From contig DLGO01000124.1 in the NCBI GenBank assembly GCA_002482725.1, forward strand, positions 78,360-90,412: 12,053 nucleotides of DNA. The letters run 5' to 3'. Made by a program: the position numbers and the translations under genes. The notes beneath the pieces were generated by a model that was given only the letters and a program-made list of their open reading frames with translations, was not told the DNA's origin and searched no databases. The stretch is from Bacteroidetes bacterium UBA7692 (GTDB taxonomy: Bacteria; Bacteroidota; Bacteroidia; Chitinophagales; LD1). Positions 1 through 6,764 of the stretch are shown in pieces (positions within the stretch are counted from its first letter, which is position 1; each line of letters opens with the position of its first letter).

Positions 1-2
1 AC

Positions 3-3000
3 AATACGACTATTAGTATAGATGGAGTGCTGACCACAACAATTAATGCCGGGCAAACCTATATGGTGGATATGCCGAATCCTTCGCGCTATATAGAGAC
101 ATCTCTGCCTGTATATGTACTGCAGTTATCGGGCTTTGGTTGTGAAATAGGTATTGACATATTGCCCCCGATAGAATGTACAGGCTCTAATCAGGTGGCC
201 TTTTCCCGTTCTACTTCAGAGCCGCTATATATGAACATCATCGTGCGTAATGGAGGTCAGGGCAACTTTCTTTTTAATGGAAGCGCAGGTGTTATTAATG
301 CAGCCAGCTTCAGCGCGGTGCCGGGAACAGGCGGACTTTGGCAGTTTGCACAGATATCACTGAGCACAGCGCAGCTTCCGGCCCTTGCAAGCGGACTTGT
401 GAGCAACAGCTCAGACTTTTTCCACCTGGGTATTATACATGGTACTGCATCAGGCGGCACACGTTTTGGCTACTTCTCTAACTTCAACAGGATAGAAGTG
501 GAGGCAGATGCTTTTGCTGTGCCTGTTTGTGAAGGGTTCCCTATTCAGCTGAATGCTAATTCGGTTTTTCCGAGTGCGACATTTACATGGACAGGGCCGA
601 ATAGTTTTACCTCTGCTCAAAAAAATCCGGTAATACCAAATGCGGCCCCTGTGAATGCAGGAGAGTACATAGTAATTGCCAGTGTAAGTGGCTGCCCGAG
701 TACACCGGATACGGTGCCGGTAGCAGTAAATGATTGTGGACAGCAGATATCCGGTATTATAAATACCTACGCGGCAGTATCTGCGATAGACCTTTGTAAG
801 AATACCGCAACTGTGAGTAGCTCCGCAGGATTTAATGCAGGTGACAGGGTGTTGGTGATACAGATGAAAGGGGTGCAGATAAATACGAGCAATACAACTG
901 CTTTTGGCGATGTGACCAGCTATGATGATGCAGGCAACTATGAGTTTGGTTATGTAAAATCTGTAAATGGTAATAGTATAAGTTTGGTGAATGCGCTACA
1001 GAGGACTTACAACATAGCGGGTTCTGTTCAGTTGGTGCGCGTGCCGCAATATTCGGGCAGTGTACATGCTGTAAATGCTGCTGTAACATGCCAGCCTTGG
1101 AATGGCAGCTCAGGTGGTGTAATAGCGTTTGAGGCAGCAGGAACGGTTACGCTAAGTGCGGATATAGATGCATCGGATAAGGGCTTCAGGGCCGGGCTGG
1201 TATCGCTGAACCAAACTTATGTATGCGACCGTATGGACTACTTCTACCCGATAACATCTGCTGATGGTGGTAGAAAAGGGGAAGGAGTTTATGAACTGCC
1301 CAATGCAATCATAAACGGAAGAGGTAAGAATGCCAATGGTGGCGGTGGTGGAAATAACACGAATAGCGGCGGTGCCGGAGGGGCCAACGGAGGTGCAGGA
1401 GGCAGAGGAGGAGACCAATGGACAGGCTGCGCAGGGTTACCCATAGGTGGTGATGGTGGGCAGGCACTTACCTATAGCAATGTCCTCAATAAGGTATTTA
1501 TGGGAGGAGGTGCAGGAGGTGGTCATCAGAATAATGCATCAGCATCGCCCGGAGTAAGTGGTGCAGGAATTGTAATTATAAAAGGGAGTGCGATAACAGC
1601 TAATGGCGGTGCTATAAAAGCTTATGCACTGAATACACCTGTAACTGCAGGTGATGGAGCAGGTGGCGGTGGTGGCGGTGGCGCTGTGTTGCTGGATATC
1701 AATAGCGTATTGGGTAACCTGAGCATAGACGTACATGGAGGAAATGGAGGCGATAACAGCAGCCATGGAGTTGGAGGTGGCGGTGGAGGTGGCGTAGTAT
1801 GGAGTAAGACTGTGTTGCCGTCAAATGTGATACCAAATGTAACTGCGGGATTAGCGGGCATAGATGCCTCTACCAATACACCAAGAGGCGGTACTAACGG
1901 AACTAATGGAATAGTGCTCAGTGGTTTGGTAATACCTGAAAGTACGGTTCCGTTTGACTCATTGCCGAAGCCTATGGCGACCGGACCTGCAAATGTTTGC
2001 GAGCATGATGATATAGTCCTGGATGTAGCGGCAATAAATAATGTGACTTACGGATGGACAGGGCCGGCCAACTTTTCATCTAGTCAGAAAAGCGTGACTA
2101 TAAGCAATGCTTCTGCTGTAAATGCTGGTGATTATATAGTGTCTGTTGTAAGAGGAGTATGTACTGAAAGAGATACCGTAACCGTAAATGTAAACCCGGT
2201 ATTTAGCCTGAATCAATCGGCTACTATATGCTTTGGTGAAAGCTATCAGTTGCCGGGTGGAACATTGGTGAATGGCGCAGGTGTTTATGCAGATACGCTT
2301 CAAACCATAGCAGGATGCGATAGTATAGTGAATACCACGGTAAGTGTTGCAAACTCCAATGCACAGGCAAATAATGATACTGCTGTATGCCGTAATGCTT
2401 CGGTTCAATTGAGTGCCTTGGGTGGCAGCTATTACAGATGGCGTCCTGCAACAGCATTGAGCGATACGACCATTGCCAATCCGATTGCTACACCGCTGCA
2501 AACTACGAGTTATATAGTAACAGCATTTACACCGGCTAACAACCTGATAACAAACGGGGATTTTGAGAGTGGCAATACAGGCTTCTCGTCAAACTATCAG
2601 TATAAATCCCCGCCTAATACTACAGAAGGGCAATATTATGTAGGCCCAAATGCACAAACCTGGAATGGTGGATTGGCGTCTTGCCCTGATCATACATCAG
2701 GCACAGGAAATGTGATGATGGTAAACGGAGCGATAACACCTAATCAATCGTTCTGGTGTCAGAATGTGACGGTACAGCCTAATACAAGCTATGCATTCAG
2801 TACGTGGCTTGAGATGGTGGAGCCAAGTAATGCAGCGATATTACAGTTCTCTATAAATGGCTCATTATTGGGCAGCGCATTCACTCCACCAGCAGTAAGT
2901 TGCCAGTGGACAGAGTTTTATGAGATATGGAATTCGGGTGTAAATACATCAGCCAATATCTGTATCGTAAATCAAAATACCGATGCAGGAGGAAATGACT

Positions 3001-4484
3001 TTGCACTGGATGACATTTCGTTCCGCAAGTTATGTGAGTCAAGGGATACGGTACTTATTACTATCAATGAACCGGATACTACAATTGTAGATACGGCTAT
3101 CTGTTTTGGCGGTACATACACAAGGCCGAATGGGTCGATAGTAAATGCCGTGGGTACTTATACAGATACGCTACAAACTGTAAAGGGCTGTGACAGTATT
3201 GTTATTACTAATCTTTCCTTCAATCCTGTATATGATGATACCGTAACTGCTACTATTTGTGCAGGAGAGAATTACACTTTGCCCGATGGCAGCATACAGT
3301 CTGCCGCAGGGGATTACACGGTTAATCTTCTGTCTATAAGTGGCTGCGATAGTATAGTGACCACTCAATTGACAGTATTGCCAAACTCTGCAACAATAGT
3401 TGATACAGCGATATGTCCTGGTACCAACTATATACTTCCGACAGGAGCAATTGCAACAACAGCGGGCAGGTATTCTGATACACTAATGGCTGCCAATGGC
3501 TGCGATAGTGTTATCACGACTAACTTGTCCTATCATCAAGTATATAATGTTACAACCAATGATACTATCTGTATTGGTAGCAGCTATACATTACCTGATG
3601 GTAATTTGGTAAATGCTCCCGGCACCTTTAATATTACCTTGACTACGATCAATGGCTGTGATAGCTTGTTTACCGTCAATCTGGTAGTTGTAGATGTTCA
3701 GTTGGTTGCTGTGGCTACCGCTGCTGCCTGCTATGGTGGCACAGATGGCACAGTACGGGTTGATGCATCAGGTGGTGTGAATCCTTACGGGTTCAATAAT
3801 ATAACCATTGTAGTACAACAGCAAGGCAGTGACTTCACAGTATTCCAAAATCTGGAAGCAGGCTACTACCAATTTGAAGTGACAGATGCTTTTGGATGTA
3901 TGGATACGATTTCGGCTACTGTTCAGGAGCCGGATTCATTGGTGGTAAATGGTTCAATTGATAGTGTGACTTGTTTTGGGAAAGCAGATGGAAGTGTTCA
4001 GGTTTCGGCTATTGGAGGAACTTCTCCATACCAGTATTCACTGAATGGAGAGGGCAACACCAGTGGCTATTTTGACCGGTTAACGGCAGGCTCATATACG
4101 GCAACTGTTACAGATAACTCAGGCTGTACAAAGCTGCTTACCTTTACGGTATTTGAGCCTGCTGCTGTACAGTTACTCATTAACCCTTCACCTGTGGTGT
4201 TAAGGATGGGAGCAAAGCAATTGGTTGCAGTCAGCAGTAACTATACTCCTGACATAAGCTACAACTGGCGACCGGATATTGGTTTGTCATGCAGCAATTG
4301 CGATTCTCCGGTCATCAATGCTTACAATAGCGTTACCTATACAGTAAGCGCTACGGCTCTTATTAATGGCAATGAATGTGAGGGCGAAAGTGAACTGGAA
4401 GTGACAGTGGTGCCCGACTATACCTTGTATATGCCCAATATGTTCTCGCCGAACAACGATGGCGATAATGACTTTTTCTCCTGA
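3..4484 (+). CDS. Giant modular type IX-secreted surface protein, 5' partial, ended by an in-frame TGA inside its sorting domain
   Basis: The reading frame is open from base 3 with no upstream stop, so the true start and signal peptide lie outside the window; the GTG at 27 is internal. Residues below count from base 27. Order: C-terminal part of an IgGFc-binding-like domain (about 1-162, with a PP-I-x-C-T-G-S segment at 47-54); Ig-like domain (165-235); beta-rich region turning glycine-rich (240-640); Ig-like domain (652-722); one CxG/GCDS repeat (725-774); PKD-like domain (783-834) interrupted by a jelly-roll-like module (about 839-1000); four tandem CxG/GCDS repeats (1016-1222); two SprB-like repeats (1223-1379); an Ig-like domain with an LSCxxC motif (1381-1462); and the start of a gliding-motility/type B sorting domain (1466 on), cut by TGA after NDFFS. 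The likely role, inferred from architecture, is cell-surface adhesion or matrix binding. The ligand is unknown. Known type B domains direct export through the type IX system, so the protein as encoded may not be secreted. Confidence 0.85.
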   Translation, partial: NTTISIDGVLTTTINAGQTYMVDMPNPSRYIETSLPVYVLQLSGFGCEIGIDILPPIECTGSNQVAFSRSTSEPLYMNIIVRNGGQGNFLFNGSAGVINAASFSAVPGTGGLWQFAQISLSTAQLPALASGLVSNSSDFFHLGIIHGTASGGTRFGYFSNFNRIEVEADAFAVPVCEGFPIQLNANSVFPSATFTWTGPNSFTSAQKNPVIPNAAPVNAGEYIVIASVSGCPSTPDTVPVAVNDCGQQISGIINTYAAVSAIDLCKNTATVSSSAGFNAGDRVLVIQMKGVQINTSNTTAFGDVTSYDDAGNYEFGYVKSVNGNSISLVNALQRTYNIAGSVQLVRVPQYSGSVHAVNAAVTCQPWNGSSGGVIAFEAAGTVTLSADIDASDKGFRAGLVSLNQTYVCDRMDYFYPITSADGGRKGEGVYELPNAIINGRGKNANGGGGGNNTNSGGAGGANGGAGGRGGDQWTGCAGLPIGGDGGQALTYSNVLNKVFMGGGAGGGHQNNASASPGVSGAGIVIIKGSAITANGGAIKAYALNTPVTAGDGAGGGGGGGAVLLDINSVLGNLSIDVHGGNGGDNSSHGVGGGGGGGVVWSKTVLPSNVIPNVTAGLAGIDASTNTPRGGTNGTNGIVLSGLVIPESTVPFDSLPKPMATGPANVCEHDDIVLDVAAINNVTYGWTGPANFSSSQKSVTISNASAVNAGDYIVSVVRGVCTERDTVTVNVNPVFSLNQSATICFGESYQLPGGTLVNGAGVYADTLQTIAGCDSIVNTTVSVANSNAQANNDTAVCRNASVQLSALGGSYYRWRPATALSDTTIANPIATPLQTTSYIVTAFTPANNLITNGDFESGNTGFSSNYQYKSPPNTTEGQYYVGPNAQTWNGGLASCPDHTSGTGNVMMVNGAITPNQSFWCQNVTVQPNTSYAFSTWLEMVEPSNAAILQFSINGSLLGSAFTPPAVSCQWTEFYEIWNSGVNTSANICIVNQNTDAGGNDFALDDISFRKLCESRDTVLITINEPDTTIVDTAICFGGTYTRPNGSIVNAVGTYTDTLQTVKGCDSIVITNLSFNPVYDDTVTATICAGENYTLPDGSIQSAAGDYTVNLLSISGCDSIVTTQLTVLPNSATIVDTAICPGTNYILPTGAIATTAGRYSDTLMAANGCDSVITTNLSYHQVYNVTTNDTICIGSSYTLPDGNLVNAPGTFNITLTTINGCDSLFTVNLVVVDVQLVAVATAAACYGGTDGTVRVDASGGVNPYGFNNITIVVQQQGSDFTVFQNLEAGYYQFEVTDAFGCMDTISATVQEPDSLVVNGSIDSVTCFGKADGSVQVSAIGGTSPYQYSLNGEGNTSGYFDRLTAGSYTATVTDNSGCTKLLTFTVFEPAAVQLLINPSPVVLRMGAKQLVAVSSNYTPDISYNWRPDIGLSCSNCDSPVINAYNSVTYTVSATALINGNECEGESELEVTVVPDYTLYMPNMFSPNNDGDNDFFS
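1332..1916 (+). repeat. Glycine-rich segment of the giant surface protein, probable beta-helix or turn-rich stalk
   Basis: Residues 436-630 (counted from base 27) carry runs of five to seven glycines at 438-442, 546-552 and 583-589, separated by short hydrophobic strands such as AVLLDI and GIVIIKG. Glycine-rich loops alternating with beta strands fit a parallel beta-helix or similar extended fold; that structure is inference. The runs are encoded by GGN codon tracts, mostly GGT, GGC and GGA (for example 1662-1682 and 1773-1793), so any change in their length by whole codons would keep the frame. Confidence 0.6.
2199..2348 (+). repeat. Isolated copy of the CxG/GCDS repeat
   Basis: Residues 725-774 hold one copy of the unit that recurs in tandem at 3072-3692. 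It has C735-F-G, a P-G-G-T segment, ADTLQT, and G-C764-DSIV. Its two cysteines are 29 residues apart, the same spacing as in the array. It is separated from the array by a PKD-like domain carrying an inserted jelly-roll-like module, which suggests that these domains were inserted into what was once a longer array. Confidence 0.7.
2541..3026 (+). other. Jelly-roll-like, CBM-like module inserted in a PKD-like domain
   Basis: Residues 839-1000 begin with NLITNGDFESG and end near FALDDISF. Opening with N-G-D-F-E and closing with a-L-D-D-I-s-F is typical of CBM4/9-like and DUF642-like beta-sandwich modules. The PKD-like domain starts before it (about 783-834, ending TTSYIVTAF) and its usual last strand follows it (KLCESRDTVLITI), so the module seems to sit between the last strands of a host domain. 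Carbohydrate binding is possible but not shown; no specific binding residues can be assigned from sequence alone. Confidence 0.6.
3072..3692 (+). repeat. Four tandem 52-residue CxG/GCDS repeats
   Basis: The first cysteines are at residues 1026, 1078, 1130 and 1182, a spacing of exactly 52. Each is followed 29 residues later by the cysteine of a G-C-D-S motif (1055, 1107, 1159, 1211). Between them lie a Y-x-x-P-x-G segment and a glycine-aromatic turn. The constant spacing suggests one disulfide per repeat after export, in an extended stalk. The unit is common in large Bacteroidota surface proteins, but I cannot assign a named family from memory. Copies have diverged at the DNA level. Confidence 0.8.
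3693..4163 (+). repeat. Two SprB-like repeats in the first giant protein
   Basis: Residues 1223-1302 and 1303-1379 each follow the SprB pattern: C-[YF]-G-x-x-D-G-[ST]-V near the start, a glycine pair followed by P-Y, an L-x-A-G-[SY]-Y segment, V-T-D, G-C, and an E-P near the end. SprB is the mobile gliding adhesin of Flavobacterium johnsoniae. The repeat marks surface adhesins but does not by itself prove gliding. Confidence 0.8.
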
Positions 4485-4700
4485 TATGGAAACCTGGATG
4501 GGGTGAAGCTGATGGAGGTGCAGATTTTTAACCGATGGGGAGAGAAGGTATATGAGAGCACCGATAAATACTTTGCCTGGGATGGATATATTGGTGGCAG
4601 GCCGGCTCCTGTAGGAGTCTATGTATATACCATCAAAGTAACCTGGTTGAGCAACGTAAGCAATACCAGCTATAAGGGCAGTCTTACTCTCGTTAAATAA
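4422..4700 (+). other. Type B gliding-motility/type IX sorting domain with a nonsense codon
   Basis: The domain starts at YMPNMFSPNNDGDND and ends GSLTLVK, about 93 codons including the TGA at 4482-4484. The FSPN-DG-ND motif, the IFNRWGE motif and the closing GVYVY strand are all present. The position of the TGA corresponds to isoleucine (NDVFS-I-YGN, codon at 9405-9407) in the intact domain of the other giant protein. Frame is identical before and after, so only a substitution, not an indel, separates this from an intact domain. Confidence 0.85.
4485..4700 (+). pseudogene. Remainder of the type B C-terminal sorting domain, cut off by the in-frame TGA
   Basis: The 71 codons after the TGA stay in the same frame as the upstream gene and end at TAA (4698-4700). 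They read straight on as the rest of a gliding-motility-associated C-terminal domain: YGNLDG, then IFNRWGEKVYES, W-DG, PAPVGVYVY and a final GSLTLVK. The intact sorting domain at 9201-9470 has the same landmarks (IFNRWGEQVYQS, W-NGDFKG, APGVYVY, GSVTLTR). No start codon with a leader of its own is apparent; the GTG at 4503 is internal. This is best read as a tail separated from its gene by one nonsense substitution, not as an independent gene. It would be translated only on readthrough, or if the TGA is a sequence error. Confidence 0.8.
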
Positions 4701-4704
4701 AGGG

Positions 4705-6633
4705 TTACTCTTCGGAAGGCATGGCTCCAAAATCCGGTTCAATTTCCGCATTGGGAACAACCATGTTTCGGGCTGGGCCTGTTAGCTTAACATCAGGCCG
4801 CAGGCCGATGGTGTCGGATTCAGGAATCCAGCCTTTGCGAACCATACGTCGGCTGAGAATGCCAAAATAGCCGTTAAGATAAGGCTTCATATTGCCCTCC
4901 TTGTCGAACTGGTATTTGAAGTATTTGGGGCGCGGTATTATGCCGGCTAAAAAGATACTCTCCTGAAGGCTAAGCTGCGAGGGCCTCTTGTTGAAATAGA
5001 AGCGGGAGGCTTCGCCAATGCCATACACGTTTGGTCCCCACTCAATGATGTTGAGGTAGACCTCCAGCATCCTGTCTTTGCTGGCCAGGCGTTGGGTCTC
5101 TATAAGGTAGACGATAAGCGCCTCTTCTACCTTACGGGATATGGTCTTGTTGCGGTTGAGGAACACGTTCTTAACCAGCTGCATGCTGATGGTACTACCA
5201 CCCCGTGCAAATCGCCGTTCTTTGAAATTCTGTACTATTGACTCCCTGAAAGCCTCGGGTAGAAAGCCCCTGTGCAGCATAAATGAGGGGTCTTCTGATT
5301 GCATAACAGCACTCGGTAGATAGGGATTAATCTGGTTGAGCGGAGTAAAGCTCGGGTTGTTCTCTCCAACTATAAAGCGACGTACCAGTTGGTCTTTGTC
5401 ATAGGCTTCATATTCAAATGAGCCATTGATCTTGCCATAATTCTCAGCGCCAAAATGATTGATACGGAAGTCATTGCGCTTAAGCTCTGAGTTGAATACC
5501 AGCGAGTCGGGATTGTCGGTGTCAATGGAAAAGTCCAGGTTGTATGCCAGTGTTCCTGTGCACGATATGCCCTTCAGCGTTTGGAACATGCCATCGGGCA
5601 ACGAGTTAAAGAACGTATCTGAAGGCGTTTCCGGCATATTGGCCTTCAATGTAAATACCTTGTTCGGCTTATGGCTGTAGGCGGCAAAGACATTGAACGG
5701 CACATTACCCAGCTTTACTTCGGAAGTGGAGTCCATTTGTATCAATTCATCTCCAATGGTAAAGGAACCCTTAAAGCCGGATAGGGCAAAGACCACATCG
5801 CCCTGTGCTATGCGCCAGTGGTTCAGTCGGAAGTCAACTGCATCTCCTTCTACAGAAACCGTTAAAGCATCGCCATCATCATCTAATGATACCATTCCCT
5901 CCAATGAGTTGAATCTGGACTGCAGGGAGCCTTTCTTAGACAAGAATGGCAGATAGCCGTTACCCTTTTGCTGCAGGCTTATCTTGTACTTTTTCTTCCT
6001 TTTCACCACCTCTCCGGAACACACCAGGGTGTCATTGGTAGTAGTGCTGATAACAAGCCCTGAAAGCATTTTCAGGTCATATCTGAAGTATGGGATGCTC
6101 ACCTCTTCGCTATAGGCGCTATCGGTATAAAGCACATGGGCATCTGTTACTTCAAAGGCAGTATTCAGTATCCTGAATGCCTTGCCTTGCAGGCTCTTGG
6201 CCATATCATAGTAGCTGGCATCTGCTTTATCTTCAACCTTGTTGGTGTCAATGGATTTACGCTGCGTCAGCCCCTTTATATTGCTTTGGGTGGAGTCGTT
6301 GTAAATAGTCGCTGTCAGACCATTTACCACAATGCCATCAAAGCCAACTTTGCCCTTTAGTAAGTCCCACAGCGATATGTTGACCTTAACATCCGTAATC
6401 TGTAGCAGTGTATCCGCATCTGCCGGCTTTACCACTACATGGCCAAGTTGTACCTTGTCTATGCCAGAGAATGCAATGCTGCCCGCACTTAACTCTAGGC
6501 CGTAGCGCTCCATAGCCTGCTTCTGCGCCTTTGAAAATGCCTTGGTGAGCACCGTATTCCTGAAGGCAAAATATACCGCTATTAAGACCAGGAAAAGAAG
6601 GGCTACCAATACCAGCGGCTTTCTATACTTCAT
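4705..6633 (-). CDS. Membrane-anchored monofunctional peptidoglycan glycosyltransferase (GT51) with AsmA-like N-terminal region
   Basis: The GT51 domain polymerises lipid II into glycan strands on the outer face of the inner membrane. With the start at 6633 the protein is 642 residues: a signal anchor at about 6-24, an AsmA-like beta region at about 25-125, a beta-rich middle of unknown function to about 440, then GT51 at about 440-620. GT51 landmarks are SED-x-x-F-x-x-H-x-G with catalytic-type E447 and H454, RGGSTISMQLVKN (477-489), RKVEEALIVYLIE (500-512) and KDRMLEVYLN (519-528). No transpeptidase domain follows. An ATG at 6720 would add 29 polar residues before the anchor, but it lies inside the upstream terminator hairpin, and a promoter-like box sits between it and 6633, so 6633 is preferred. 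The gene converges on the first giant gene, with 4 bases between stop codons. The enzymatic call is firm; the AsmA likeness is judged by eye. Confidence 0.88.
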   Translation of the reverse strand: MKYRKPLVLVALLFLVLIAVYFAFRNTVLTKAFSKAQKQAMERYGLELSAGSIAFSGIDKVQLGHVVVKPADADTLLQITDVKVNISLWDLLKGKVGFDGIVVNGLTATIYNDSTQSNIKGLTQRKSIDTNKVEDKADASYYDMAKSLQGKAFRILNTAFEVTDAHVLYTDSAYSEEVSIPYFRYDLKMLSGLVISTTTNDTLVCSGEVVKRKKKYKISLQQKGNGYLPFLSKKGSLQSRFNSLEGMVSLDDDGDALTVSVEGDAVDFRLNHWRIAQGDVVFALSGFKGSFTIGDELIQMDSTSEVKLGNVPFNVFAAYSHKPNKVFTLKANMPETPSDTFFNSLPDGMFQTLKGISCTGTLAYNLDFSIDTDNPDSLVFNSELKRNDFRINHFGAENYGKINGSFEYEAYDKDQLVRRFIVGENNPSFTPLNQINPYLPSAVMQSEDPSFMLHRGFLPEAFRESIVQNFKERRFARGGSTISMQLVKNVFLNRNKTISRKVEEALIVYLIETQRLASKDRMLEVYLNIIEWGPNVYGIGEASRFYFNKRPSQLSLQESIFLAGIIPRPKYFKYQFDKEGNMKPYLNGYFGILSRRMVRKGWIPESDTIGLRPDVKLTGPARNMVVPNAEIEPDFGAMPSEE

Positions 6634-6638
6634 ACCTG

Positions 6639-6646
6639 CAAAGGTA
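6639..6646 (-). promoter_or_regulatory. Promoter -7-like box TACCTTTG before the GT51 gene
   Basis: This is an exact match to the Bacteroidota -7 consensus TAnnTTTG, five bases before the ATG at 6633. A clear -33 TTTG at the usual distance is not seen; the nearest candidate is a TTT at 6663-6665, only 16 bases upstream. If used, transcription would start at or next to the start codon, giving a leaderless or nearly leaderless message. Confidence 0.45.
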
Positions 6647-6705
6647 CGGCAAATTGAGCCGGAAACCTGCCACCGGTGAGCCTGGGCCTCTTGATAGTTC
6701 ATATT

Positions 6706-6743
6706 AAATAAAAAAGCCATGAAATTACAATCTCATGGCTTTT
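6706..6743 (-). terminator. Intrinsic terminator downstream of trigger factor
   Basis: On the minus strand an 11-bp perfect stem (6733-6743 pairing with 6712-6722, core AAAAGCCATGA) encloses a 10-base loop and runs into a T-rich tail (6711 downwards). It begins 22 bases after the tig stop codon. The plus-strand side lacks a long T tract, so it should mainly stop minus-strand transcripts, separating tig from the GT51 gene. Confidence 0.85.
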
Positions 6744-6764
6744 GACTATTATCCAGTATCTTAA

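Noticed and set aside
2076..2501. 141-codon minus-strand reading frame inside the first giant gene
   Set aside because: The translation is rich in Tyr, Ser, Cys and Ile with no domain pattern, and the plus strand is clearly coding there.
3072..3692. CRISPR-like array
   Set aside because: The periodicity (156 bases) is at protein level, in frame and degenerate at DNA level; there are no short identical repeats with unique spacers.
4482..4484. Selenocysteine or UGA-as-tryptophan recoding
   Set aside because: The aligned position in the paralogue is isoleucine, not cysteine or tryptophan. No selenocysteine-type hairpin was recognised after it, all other tryptophans use TGG, and no other gene contains an internal TGA.
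4503..4700. Independent small gene starting at GTG 4503
   Set aside because: Its product is the exact C-terminal continuation of the sorting domain begun upstream, and there is no leader or promoter of its own.
4287..4760. 157-codon minus-strand reading frame across the sorting-domain region
   Set aside because: It overlaps the 3' ends of both real genes, has no recognisable domain, and its composition is what an antisense shadow of the giant gene would give.
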